A stretch of DNA of 13,529 bases, taken from assembly GCA_009774155.1 (NCBI GenBank), contig VSNE01000038.1, forward strand, positions 1 through 13,529, read 5' to 3'. This DNA is from Lachnospiraceae bacterium. GTDB lineage: Bacteria > Bacillota > Clostridia > Lachnospirales > Lachnospiraceae. Shown here in pieces: positions 1 through 6,643 of the stretch. The translations under genes and the position numbers were made by a program. Below the pieces are notes generated by a model. That model saw nothing but the letters and a program-made list of their open reading frames with translations, ran no database searches and was not told where the DNA came from. Position 1 is the first letter of the stretch. Each line of letters starts with the position of its first letter.

Positions 1-22
1 ATTTTATGTAAGGTTTATAATT

Positions 23-56
23 TTGTCACGAAATAGACACACAATTCTGGCATAGT
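23..56 (+). promoter_or_regulatory. possible extended -10 promoter of the lipoprotein gene
   Basis: The sequence TGGCATAGT at 48-56 resembles an extended -10 box (TGn followed by a hexamer matching four of six consensus bases). A TTGTCA at 23-28 looks like a -35 box but lies 22 bases upstream, which is too far, so only the extended -10 supports this call. It would give a short leader before the Shine-Dalgarno site AAGGAGG at 80-86. The call is weak, and the true promoter could lie outside the window. Confidence 0.25.
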
Positions 57-95
57 AAAACCCGTAAATCACGCAACTGAAGGAGGATACGATGT

Positions 96-350
96 ATGAG
101 AAAAAAATGGTTTACACTTTGCTGTGTTGGAATGATTCTTGCATTTGCAGCAGTAGGATGCGGTTCAGGTAATTCCGGCTCTGATTCTGAGAATTCAGAC
201 TCCGGCTCTGAAGAAATGATTGTAAATGACATTATAGAGGAAGGCAGCGATACTTCCGAAGGAGAGGAAGAGGTTCCTGCGGCAGGAGGAGAAGAACAGG
301 AAACACAGGATGGAGAGCAGGGCGAGATTACAGACAGAGAAGCGCCATAG
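96..350 (+). CDS. small acidic lipoprotein, function unknown
   Basis: This 84-residue protein starts with a basic n-region (MRKKW), a hydrophobic core to about residue 20, and a lipobox ending A-V-G-Cys22. It should be cut by signal peptidase II and lipid-anchored on the outer face of the membrane. The mature part of about 63 residues is rich in Ser, Gly, Glu and Asp with almost no hydrophobic residues, apart from a short stretch near residues 41-48. It is therefore probably disordered and strongly acidic, and no enzyme domain is visible. AAGGAGG at 80-86 fits the ATG at 96; the ATG at 92 opens only a short frame. An intrinsic terminator follows, so this looks like a single-gene transcript separate from the glycan genes. 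Roles such as wall spacer or metal binding would be guesses. Confidence 0.8.
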   Translation: MRKKWFTLCCVGMILAFAAVGCGSGNSGSDSENSDSGSEEMIVNDIIEEGSDTSEGEEEVPAAGGEEQETQDGEQGEITDREAP

Positions 351-355
351 AACAT

Positions 356-388
356 AAAAAAATCCGGAAGGAAAATAAGACTGCCGGA
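356..388 (-). terminator. probable intrinsic terminator of the fucosyltransferase gene
   Basis: Read on the minus strand, an arm TCCGGCAG and an arm CTTCCGGA (plus positions 388-381 and 370-363) form five pairs, one mismatch and two pairs around a 10-base loop. They are followed by seven T (plus A356-A362). It lies about 50 bases past the stop of the minus-strand gene at 439 and faces the plus-strand terminator beside it. Confidence 0.5.
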
Positions 389-408
389 CAACATATTGTA
401 TGGACGAG

Positions 409-433
409 TGCTGCCCCTAAGGGCAGCATTTTT
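409..433 (+). terminator. intrinsic terminator after the lipoprotein gene
   Basis: TGCTGCCC (409-416) and GGGCAGCA (421-428) form a perfect 8-bp stem around the 4-base loop CTAA, followed by a run of T (429-433, then CTTTT). The T tract is only on the plus-strand side, so it ends transcription coming from the lipoprotein gene and shields the convergent minus-strand gene. Confidence 0.85.
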
Positions 434-438
434 CTTTT

Positions 439-1221
439 CTATTCCCCGGCAATTATTTTTGGAATTTTGTGCATGTCTGCGGCGATATCCGTAAAAGAGC
501 TGAAATAGCTTCCGATAATTTTCCGGGTATTGGCAAGACAATACAGATCCAACAGGGCATCCTGTATGCCTTCCACGCTGTCCCTTCGGAGGCAGCGTTT
601 CTGATTGGAGAGAATCCGATCCGGGAAGACTTCCCTCAGCCGTTTTTCCTCTCCCATATCGTCAGTGGCCAGGTAGAACATAGTGTCCGGATCGGCTGCC
701 AGCTCCTGACGCATGGAGGAAAGGAATGCATCCGTGGAGCTTTTTCCAATAGAAGGCTTGTTGTCCGTGCGGCGGATATGTACGCCGACACAGGAGGAAC
801 CGAATTTTGCGGTGATGCCGTCGATGCGTTTTTGAAGTATATCTGTGGGAATAAATAAATGGTAGTCCTCAGACGGATAGAACCATTCCCAGGTGAAAAT
901 GTAGGTATTTCCTTTTAAGCTTTTTACATAGACAGAATCCAGGCATCCGTCCGGGCCGCGGCGCGCAAGGATTTCTTCATTGGTCAGATAGTTTCTGGAT
1001 GTTTTCTGGTAGAACAGCTTGCGCGGATCTGCCACGGAGCGGATATTGGTAATCTGAAATTCCGTTACAGGACGGAACAAGGATTCAAAAGGGCAATTCA
1101 GTTCCAAGTTGCAGCTCCAGAAAATCCGAAGCTTTTCCCGACGCTCGCGGGCGAGACGCCAGCCGGAATTAATCACCCGCATTCTATTGCATAAACCTCC
1201 GGAAGGTTGTATGATTATCAT
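439..1221 (-). CDS. Fut8/NodZ-like fucosyltransferase family protein
   Basis: This 260-residue protein is predicted to move a sugar, in known relatives fucose from GDP-fucose, onto a glycan acceptor in the cytosol. Visible marks are the N-terminal nucleotide-sugar loop GGLCNRMR (residues 8-15), the signature HIRRTDN (148-154) that matches the HxRRxD motif of alpha-1,2/alpha-1,6 fucosyltransferases, FYLATDD (182-188), and a C-terminal block with IIGSYFSSF (235-243). There are no membrane segments or signal peptide. The start is the ATG at 1221, with a GAGGT Shine-Dalgarno complement at 1228-1232. It is transcribed divergently from the long glycan operon. No GDP-fucose synthesis gene is present here, so the donor is inferred from motifs alone. 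A related GDP-sugar transferase of another specificity is possible. Confidence 0.75.
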   Translation of the reverse strand: MIIIQPSGGLCNRMRVINSGWRLARERREKLRIFWSCNLELNCPFESLFRPVTEFQITNIRSVADPRKLFYQKTSRNYLTNEEILARRGPDGCLDSVYVKSLKGNTYIFTWEWFYPSEDYHLFIPTDILQKRIDGITAKFGSSCVGVHIRRTDNKPSIGKSSTDAFLSSMRQELAADPDTMFYLATDDMGEEKRLREVFPDRILSNQKRCLRRDSVEGIQDALLDLYCLANTRKIIGSYFSSFTDIAADMHKIPKIIAGE

Positions 1222-1234
1222 TGAGATACCTCGC

Positions 1235-1328
1235 TTATACTATAGTGTGAAACAGCCAAACAAAAATTGCAGACAGTTTAGAACTGCTATGCTGCAAAGT
1301 CCTGCAATTTGTACAGGCTATAGTATAA
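1235..1328. repeat. 11-bp inverted repeat in the divergent intergenic region
   Basis: TTATACTATAG (1235-1245) and its exact complement CTATAGTATAA (1318-1328) flank 72 bases. Both arms contain -10-like hexamers (TATACT, TATAGT). The repeat may be a pair of operator or promoter half-sites shared by the divergent genes. TATACTATA is itself nearly palindromic and AT-rich, so a chance match is not excluded. Inversion of the enclosed DNA is conceivable, but no recombinase gene is seen in the window. Confidence 0.5.
1264..1310 (-). promoter_or_regulatory. leader hairpin with terminator-like T tract upstream of the fucosyltransferase gene
   Basis: AAATTGCAG (1264-1272) and CTGCAATTT (1302-1310) are perfect complements, and a smaller hairpin CAGTT-TAG-AACTG (1274-1286) sits between them. 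Read on the minus strand, the 9-bp stem runs into TTTTTGTTT, which resembles an intrinsic terminator. On the plus strand no T tract follows. If transcription starts near 1315, this element lies in the 5' leader of the minus-strand gene and could act as an attenuator. Confidence 0.4.
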
Positions 1329-1350
1329 CATAGGAAAGAGTAAGCGGCAA
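1322..1350 (-). promoter_or_regulatory. candidate sigma-A promoter for the minus-strand fucosyltransferase gene
   Basis: On the minus strand, TTGCCG (plus 1345-1350) and TATACT (plus 1322-1327) are spaced by 17 bases, matching four and five of the six consensus positions. The predicted transcript would start near 1315 and carry about 94 leader bases, including the hairpin at 1264-1310. A second outward -10-like box at 1239-1244 would start the RNA almost on top of the ribosome site, so it is less likely. Confidence 0.4.
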
Positions 1351-1360
1351 CGGGTTGAAT

Positions 1361-2575
1361 ATGGGTTTAAAGATTTTACAGATTAATACGGTGTGCGGAA
1401 GCGGAAGCGTGGGACGCATTGCAGTAGATATTTATCATACATTAGAGAAGAACGGGGACAAGGGAATGATTGCCTATGGACGCCGAACGGCGCCGGAAGG
1501 AATAAGGGCATTCCGGTTTGGGTCGCCCCTGGATATGGGAGCGCACGTGCTGTCCACTTTTTTCAGAGGAGAGCACGGGTTTGCATCCGGCCGGCAGACC
1601 AAGAGACTGATCGGGAGGATTCGGAAGTGGAATCCGGACGTGATCCATCTGCAGAATATCCATGGATTTGTATTACAGGTGGAGATTCTGTTTGCGTATT
1701 TAAAGGAAGCGGGAAAGCCGGTGGTATGGACCCTGCATGACTGCTGGCCTTATACAGGGCACTGCGCGTTTTATGATTATACGGCCTGTGAAGGCTGGAA
1801 GACGGGCTGCCGGGCCTGCAGGGAATACCAAAGGACCTATCCCTATGCGCTTTTTAGGAATCATACCATACAGAACTATGAGAGAAAAAGGACGGCCTTT
1901 ACCGGGGTCGCGGATTTAACGATTGTGACACCGTCCAGATGGCTTGCAGGGGAGGTAAAGCAGTCTTTTCTGAAGGAATATCCGGTGCAGGTGATTCCGA
2001 ACGGCATTGACAGGAAATGCTTCCGCCCTGTGAAGAGCCTGCTCCGGCAGAGGCTTGGGCTGGAGGGAAGGTTTGTGATTCTGGGGGTGGCTAATGTATG
2101 GGAGCGCCGTAAAGGGCTGGAATACTTTGTGAAGCTTTCCGGAAGGCTTTCCGAAGAATACAGGGTGATTCTGATAGGGCTTTCCCAAAAGCAGATAAAG
2201 TCTCTTCCGGAAAATATAATAGGGCTTGAAAGAACCTCCAGCGCGGAGGAACTGGCGGAGTATTACTCTATGGCGGATGTATTTGTAAATGCAACGCTGG
2301 AGGATAATTTTCCGACAACGAATCTGGAAGCGCTGGCGTGCGGAACTCCGGTCATCACTTTTAATACCGGGGGGAGTCCGGAGAGCGTGGATGAAAGCTG
2401 CGGACAGGTGGTGCCGAAGGGAGACACAGAGGCTCTTATTAAGGCGATCCGCCAGGAGCGGGAAGCGCCCAGGCAGTCGGAAAGCTGTCTGAAAAGGGCA
2501 GAACGATATGAAAAATACGACCGTTTTCAGGAATATGTGGAACTGTATCACCGTCTGGCCGGTCAGGGAGAATAA
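1361..2575 (+). CDS. GT4-family (GT-B fold) glycosyltransferase
   Basis: This 404-residue retaining glycosyltransferase of the GT4 type probably adds a hexose to a lipid-linked glycan on the cytosolic side. The N-terminal half has the glycine-rich loop VCGSGSVGR (11-19), DVIHLQNIHG (93-102) and a WTLHDCWPYTGHC block (123-135) followed by a Cys-containing segment seen in capsule-type relatives. The C-terminal nucleotide-sugar domain has IPNGID (212-217), GVANVWERRKGLE (242-254) and the EX7E motif in EDNFPTTNLE (314-323), followed by CGTPV. There are no membrane segments. The ATG at 1361 was chosen; an in-frame TTG at 1355 would add two residues, and neither has a strong ribosome site. The stop abuts the next start, which indicates an operon. 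Confidence 0.88.
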   Translation: MGLKILQINTVCGSGSVGRIAVDIYHTLEKNGDKGMIAYGRRTAPEGIRAFRFGSPLDMGAHVLSTFFRGEHGFASGRQTKRLIGRIRKWNPDVIHLQNIHGFVLQVEILFAYLKEAGKPVVWTLHDCWPYTGHCAFYDYTACEGWKTGCRACREYQRTYPYALFRNHTIQNYERKRTAFTGVADLTIVTPSRWLAGEVKQSFLKEYPVQVIPNGIDRKCFRPVKSLLRQRLGLEGRFVILGVANVWERRKGLEYFVKLSGRLSEEYRVILIGLSQKQIKSLPENIIGLERTSSAEELAEYYSMADVFVNATLEDNFPTTNLEALACGTPVITFNTGGSPESVDESCGQVVPKGDTEALIKAIRQEREAPRQSESCLKRAERYEKYDRFQEYVELYHRLAGQGE

Positions 2576-3322
2576 ATGAGAACATTACCAAAAGTGTCGG
2601 TTATTACGACGAACTATAATGATGCGGCGAATTTGAAAAGGATTATCGCTCAGGTAGTCCGGCAGGACTATGAGAATCTGGAATACATTATTGTGGACGG
2701 TGGTTCCGTCGACGGAAGCCGTGAACTGATTCAGAGGGCGGAGGAACGGCTGCCGGGAAGGGTGCGCTGGATATCAGAGCCGGACGGCGGTATTTATGAT
2801 GCCCTTAATAAAGGAATCCGTCTGGCTACGGGGGATATTATTGGCTGCTGCTTTGATCGGTATGCAGATGAAGGCGTGATCCGCCGTATGGTGGATGCGA
2901 TGGAGCTGGAAGGCACAGATGGCGTCCATGGGGATCTCTGTTATATGGACGGGGACAGAATCATCCGTAAATGGCATCAGGGGCAGGGAACGATCCGGAA
3001 CGGCTGGATGCCGGGGCATCCGACCTTGTATCTGCGCAGGGAGGTCTATGAACAATTCGGCATGTACAAGACGGATTACCGGATTGCGGCGGATTATGAA
3101 TTTATGGTGAGGATTTTGTACAGACAGCAGGTAAGACTTTCCTACCTTCCGGAAATACTAATCTATATGTCCCATGGAGGGACAAGCACTAGCGGCATCA
3201 AAGCCTATCTGGAATCCTTAAAGGAAGGACACCGGGCGCTTAAGGAAAATGAGGTGCCCTTTGCGTGGATTACCGATCTGTGCAGAATCCTCCGCGTGCT
3301 GGCGCAGTTTGTGAAAAGGTAG
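2576..3322 (+). CDS. GT2-family glycosyltransferase with an unusual DxD region
   Basis: This 248-residue inverting GT-A protein has a typical N-terminus: VSVITTNYN (7-15), IIVDGGSVDGS (38-48), EPDGGIYDALNKG (68-80) and ATGDIIG (84-90). The following segment is CCFDRYADE (91-99), where relatives usually carry a longer stretch with an S-D-D or D-x-D metal site, so the metal-binding site is altered or made by Asp94 and Asp98. The later GHPTLYLRR and ADYEFMVRI blocks fit acceptor-binding parts of WcaA-like enzymes. There are no membrane helices. The ATG follows the previous stop directly with GGGAG at 2566-2570, so translation is coupled. The donor and acceptor cannot be read from the sequence. 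A hydrophobic C-terminal helix (about 231-245) may touch the membrane. Confidence 0.85.
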   Translation: MRTLPKVSVITTNYNDAANLKRIIAQVVRQDYENLEYIIVDGGSVDGSRELIQRAEERLPGRVRWISEPDGGIYDALNKGIRLATGDIIGCCFDRYADEGVIRRMVDAMELEGTDGVHGDLCYMDGDRIIRKWHQGQGTIRNGWMPGHPTLYLRREVYEQFGMYKTDYRIAADYEFMVRILYRQQVRLSYLPEILIYMSHGGTSTSGIKAYLESLKEGHRALKENEVPFAWITDLCRILRVLAQFVKR

Positions 3323-3378
3323 AAAAATCCGGAAAACTATGCTATGCTAGGAAAAGCAAAAATTTACGGGAGTATTTT

Positions 3379-4068
3379 ATGAAAAAACTTGTCATTATTC
3401 CTGCCTATAATGAATGCGGAAGCATCCAAAGGGCAGTTGACGATATCAGGGAGCATGCGCCGGGGTTTGACTATGTGGTTATCAATGACTGTTCAACCGA
3501 CAGTACGCTGGACATCTGCCGGAAAAATAATCTGAATTATGTAAATCTTTCTGTAAATCTCGGTATTGGAGGAGCGGTTCAGACCGGCTATCTCTATGCC
3601 TGCCAGAATGGTTACGATATGGCTGTACAGTTTGACGGGGACGGGCAGCACGATGCTGCTTACCTGGAGATGATGGCAGAGGAGCTGGTGAGGACAAAGA
3701 GCGATATGGTTATCGGCTCCCGTTTTATTGAGAAGGAAGGCTTTCAGTCGTCAGGGCTTAGAAGAGCCGGCATCCGGTACTTTTCCATGCTGATTCGGCT
3801 GCTGACCGGAAAACGGGTGACAGATCCCACCTCCGGTATGCGGATAGTGAATCAGGATGTGATGCGTATCTATGCAGGCAGCTATCCGAAGGATTATCCT
3901 GAACCGGAGAGCGTGACAGCGATTCTCCGTATGGGAAAACGGGTGACGGAGGTGCCGGTGGTGATGAGGAAGAGAGAGGAAGGGGTTTCCTCTATCGGAG
4001 GCTTCAGGACGGTCTACTACATGATTAAAGTGACCCTGGCTATCTTTATGGAGCGTTTAAGAGGCTAG
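3379..4068 (+). CDS. DPM1-like GT2 polyprenyl-phosphate sugar synthase
   Basis: This 229-residue soluble GT-A protein of the dolichyl-phosphate mannose synthase-like group should transfer a sugar from a nucleotide donor to undecaprenyl phosphate. It has VIIPAYNE (5-12), VVINDCSTDST (33-43), NLGIGGAVQTGY (60-71), the metal site FDGDGQHD (85-92) and VIGSRF (111-116). It has no C-terminal membrane helices, unlike GtrB-type enzymes. The ATG at 3379 is chosen because GGGAG (3368-3372) lies six bases upstream; an upstream in-frame start would overlap the previous gene and add residues before the conserved fold. The next gene encodes a DUF2304 protein, a partner often found beside this type of transferase. 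A 56-base gap precedes it, the longest inside the operon. Confidence 0.88.
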   Translation: MKKLVIIPAYNECGSIQRAVDDIREHAPGFDYVVINDCSTDSTLDICRKNNLNYVNLSVNLGIGGAVQTGYLYACQNGYDMAVQFDGDGQHDAAYLEMMAEELVRTKSDMVIGSRFIEKEGFQSSGLRRAGIRYFSMLIRLLTGKRVTDPTSGMRIVNQDVMRIYAGSYPKDYPEPESVTAILRMGKRVTEVPVVMRKREEGVSSIGGFRTVYYMIKVTLAIFMERLRG

Positions 4069-4086
4069 GATTGGAGGAAAACGGCT

Positions 4087-4473
4087 ATGATGACGGTAAA
4101 ATTACAGATTGTAATCGGCCTGGCGATTCTGGTGGTATTCATGATCCTGGTCAATATGATAAGAAGAAGGAGCCTGGAGTTAAAATATGCACTGTCCTGG
4201 ATGACGGTGCTGTGCGTTCTGTTTGTTTTTGACTGCGCCCCCGGACTTCTGATTGTAGTATCCGACTTTCTTGGGATTTACGCGCCGGTTAATATGATAT
4301 TTTTCCTGGGCTTTTGCTTCTCGTTGGTGATTATCTTCTCACTGACAGTAGCGCTGTCCCGGCTGTCCAACAGTGTAAGGACGCTGGATCAGACGGCGGC
4401 CTTGAATGAGAAGCGTCTTCAGGAGCTGGAGCAGGAACTGAAAACAGAGAGGGAAAAGCAAAAAAAGGGATAA
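4087..4473 (+). CDS. DUF2304 small membrane protein
   Basis: This 128-residue protein has three hydrophobic segments (about residues 5-24, 37-58 and 67-90). A charged Arg/Leu/Lys linker (RRRSLELKYALSW, 26-38) lies after the first, and a Gln/Glu/Lys-rich tail likely to form a coiled coil runs from about 95 to 125. The length, the R-x-L-x-x-K-Y-A-L-x-W motif and the position directly after a DPM1-like transferase match the DUF2304 family. Its molecular role is not established to my knowledge. A membrane anchor for the soluble transferase next door, or an accessory to flipping the lipid-linked sugar, fits the context but is inference. The Shine-Dalgarno site GGAGG (4073-4077) supports the ATG at 4087; a second ATG follows at once. 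Confidence 0.82.
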   Translation: MMTVKLQIVIGLAILVVFMILVNMIRRRSLELKYALSWMTVLCVLFVFDCAPGLLIVVSDFLGIYAPVNMIFFLGFCFSLVIIFSLTVALSRLSNSVRTLDQTAALNEKRLQELEQELKTEREKQKKG

Positions 4474-4477
4474 CAAT

Positions 4478-5434
4478 ATGGAGAGAGAAAAGGATCAGAT
4501 ATTATATTTAGTCATTCCGTGCTACAATGAGCAGGAGGTGCTTCCGGAAACCTCCAAAAGACTTCTGGAGAAAATGACGAGCCTGATAGACCGGGGGATG
4601 ATTTCCAGGGAAAGTAAAATTATGTTTGTCAATGACGGTTCCAAGGATCGGACCTGGGAAATGATTGAGAAGCTTCATGACAGTAATCCCATTTATCTGG
4701 GAGTGAAGCTCTCAAGAAACCGGGGACACCAGAATGCATTGCTGGGCGGTCTTATGACAGCTAAGGAATATGCGGATATGGTCATTTCTATGGATGCGGA
4801 TCTGCAGGATGATATTGATGTGGTTGACCAGTTTGTGGAGAAATACTACGAGGGCTGCGAGATTGTCTATGGCGTGCGCAGCGCCCGGGATACCGATACC
4901 TTTTTTAAAAAATATACGGCCGAGGGCTTTTACAAAATTATTAATATGATGGGGGGAGAGGTAATCCCCAATCATGCGGACTACCGTCTGATGAGCCGGC
5001 GCGCGCTGGAGGAGCTGGAAAATTATAAAGAGGTGAATCTTTTTCTGCGCGGCATTGTGCCGATGATCGGATTCAAGACCGACGTGGTTACCTATGAAAG
5101 GCATAAGCGTTTTGCGGGGGAATCCAAATATCCTCTGAAAAAAATGCTGGCGCTTGCTGTTGACGGCATTACATCTCTTTCGATTAAACCGATTCGCTTT
5201 ATTGTATTTCTGGGTATGCTTATCTTTGTATGCAGCATTGCCATGCTGATCTACTCTCTGGTGCAGCATTTTCTTGGAAACACCAGCATTGGCTGGACCT
5301 CCCTGATCGTGTCCATCTGGGCTATCGGCGGTCTGCAGCTTCTTGCTATCGGCGTGATTGGAGAATATATCGGTAAGATTTACCTGGAGACAAAGGAAAG
5401 ACCCAAATATATTATTGAGAGAGTGTTAAGATAG
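4478..5434 (+). CDS. GtrB/ArnC-like undecaprenyl-phosphate glycosyltransferase
   Basis: This 318-residue enzyme should make undecaprenyl-phosphate-linked sugar (glucose, or an amino sugar in some relatives) at the inner face of the membrane. It has LVIPCYNE (11-18), FVNDGSKDRTW (50-60), LSRNRGHQNALLGG (78-91), the DxD core MDADLQDD (105-112), and RFAGESKYPL (211-220), a conserved juxtamembrane stretch of the family. Two C-terminal membrane helices follow (about 239-261 and 272-297), and the protein closes with GEYIGKIYLETKERP. The length and order match the GtrB family throughout. It starts four bases after the DUF2304 stop, with AAAGGGA as ribosome site. No classical GtrA flippase is recognisable nearby. 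The next gene, a GT-C enzyme, is the natural consumer of its product. Confidence 0.92.
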   Translation: MEREKDQILYLVIPCYNEQEVLPETSKRLLEKMTSLIDRGMISRESKIMFVNDGSKDRTWEMIEKLHDSNPIYLGVKLSRNRGHQNALLGGLMTAKEYADMVISMDADLQDDIDVVDQFVEKYYEGCEIVYGVRSARDTDTFFKKYTAEGFYKIINMMGGEVIPNHADYRLMSRRALEELENYKEVNLFLRGIVPMIGFKTDVVTYERHKRFAGESKYPLKKMLALAVDGITSLSIKPIRFIVFLGMLIFVCSIAMLIYSLVQHFLGNTSIGWTSLIVSIWAIGGLQLLAIGVIGEYIGKIYLETKERPKYIIERVLR

Positions 5435-5443
5435 GAGTTTCAT

Positions 5444-6643
5444 ATGAAAAAGGAAATATCCATTGGAACTTATCGGACGGAGGTGTCGGAGCTTCTCTTC
5501 CTGGCAGTGATTACGCTGCTGGCGGCGGGCGTACGCATCTCCGTGCGTTCGTTTATAGCCGAGGACTGGAGTGTGTACTGGAGTCATTGGCTGTCAGAGC
5601 TGGAGGCAGGGGGATTCGGCGCGCTGGCGGATGATTTCTATGATTATGCGCCGCCGGTCATGTATCTGTTGTATGTGATCACATTGCTGCCCATGAATGC
5701 CATGACAGCATTTAAGGGATTTTGCTGTCTGCTGGACTTTGCGGGCGCGGCATTGATCGCAGGAATGGTGAAAGAGTGTACCGGGAGCCGGAGGAAGGCT
5801 CATCTGGCGTATGGAATCTTTTTATTTCTGCCTACGGTCATTCTGAATGCGGCAGTCTGGTCCCAGTGCGACATTATTTACACACTGTTGATTCTGTGCA
5901 GCGTCTGCTTCCTTATGAAGAACAAAACGTGGACTGGCATGTGGTTTTACGGGGCGGCATTCGCAGTCAAGCTGCAGACGCTGTTTATCTTTCCGTTTCT
6001 GGTGATTTTATGGGTCCGAAGGAAAGTCGATCTGAAGCATTTTATAACGATTCCGGTTATGTACCTGGCGGGAATTTTTCCGGCATGGCTGGCCGGAAGG
6101 CCCTTTGCGGAGCTGATAGGCATCTACGCTTTTCAGGGCAGTAAGGATCGGTGGTCTCTGTCTATCAAGTTTCCGAATATTTACCAGATTATTGGCAACA
6201 ATTATTTTCTGGATGAGTATGTGGGAGCAGGTATGTATCTGATTCTGGGTATTTTGATGATGGTCATGTTTTACATGGCATACCAGAGGGTGCAGGTGAC
6301 AAAGGAATATGTGATACTTCTGGTTATTTTCTTTGGTATGCTGACCACATATTTTATTCCGCATATGCATGAGAGGTATCTGTATCTGACAGATGCGTTT
6401 TTATTAATCTATATTATGATTCGGACGGATCGTTTTTTTCTGTTCATAGGGGCCAGCTTTCTGACGGTGGTAGGCTATGCCCAGTATCTGACGAAAAATG
6501 AACCTAACGTATCCTACGGGGCGCTGGCATTCGTCCAGCTTGCAGTGCTGATTCAGATTGGACTGGATCTGTATCATTACCTTCATAATCCGGCATATTC
6601 GCTGGATTCCGGCGAGGAGGAGGAAAGGAGGATTTTGGGATGA
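5444..6643 (+). CDS. Gpi18/mannosyltransferase-like GT-C membrane glycosyltransferase
   Basis: This 399-residue multi-pass protein (about ten hydrophobic segments) has GT-C features. An acidic pair in the first outer loop, AEDWSVYW (39-46), is the likely catalytic site. YAPPVMYLLY (68-77), WSQCDIIY (139-146), KLQ (176-178), KFPNIYQIIG (242-251) and HMHERYLY (307-314) are typical of Gpi18-like (COG5542) bacterial proteins. Such enzymes take sugar from a polyprenyl-phosphate donor and transfer it outside the membrane, which suits the upstream GtrB-like and DPM1-like genes. Mannose specificity is only the family label. AGGAG (5433-5437) precedes the ATG at 5444. The 3' end contains the Shine-Dalgarno site of the next gene and overlaps it by four bases (ATGA). 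Confidence 0.85.
   Translation: MKKEISIGTYRTEVSELLFLAVITLLAAGVRISVRSFIAEDWSVYWSHWLSELEAGGFGALADDFYDYAPPVMYLLYVITLLPMNAMTAFKGFCCLLDFAGAALIAGMVKECTGSRRKAHLAYGIFLFLPTVILNAAVWSQCDIIYTLLILCSVCFLMKNKTWTGMWFYGAAFAVKLQTLFIFPFLVILWVRRKVDLKHFITIPVMYLAGIFPAWLAGRPFAELIGIYAFQGSKDRWSLSIKFPNIYQIIGNNYFLDEYVGAGMYLILGILMMVMFYMAYQRVQVTKEYVILLVIFFGMLTTYFIPHMHERYLYLTDAFLLIYIMIRTDRFFLFIGASFLTVVGYAQYLTKNEPNVSYGALAFVQLAVLIQIGLDLYHYLHNPAYSLDSGEEEERRILG

Noticed and set aside
26..541. Minus-strand open frame across the lipoprotein gene and its terminators
   Set aside because: It runs through both terminator hairpins and the end of the fucosyltransferase gene, and its product is a low-complexity Ser/Pro-rich mirror of the lipoprotein.
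1916..2551. Long open frame on the minus strand inside the GT4 gene
   Set aside because: It lies wholly antisense to a gene with clear GT4 motifs, its product has no recognisable domain, and such mirror frames are frequent in this base composition.
3265..3378. Upstream in-frame extension of the DPM1-like gene into the previous gene
   Set aside because: The extra residues do not belong to the GT2 fold, and the ATG at 3379 has a well-placed GGGAG six bases upstream.
3323..3378. Internal operon promoter in the 56-base gap (TATGCT repeats)
   Set aside because: TTGTGA at 3309-3314 is at the wrong spacing from the TATGCT boxes, and no other -35 box is visible.
6640..6643. Possible frameshift joining the two GT-C genes
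   Set aside because: The ATGA overlap has a strong Shine-Dalgarno site before it, and both proteins align from their N-termini, so it is translational coupling between two genes.
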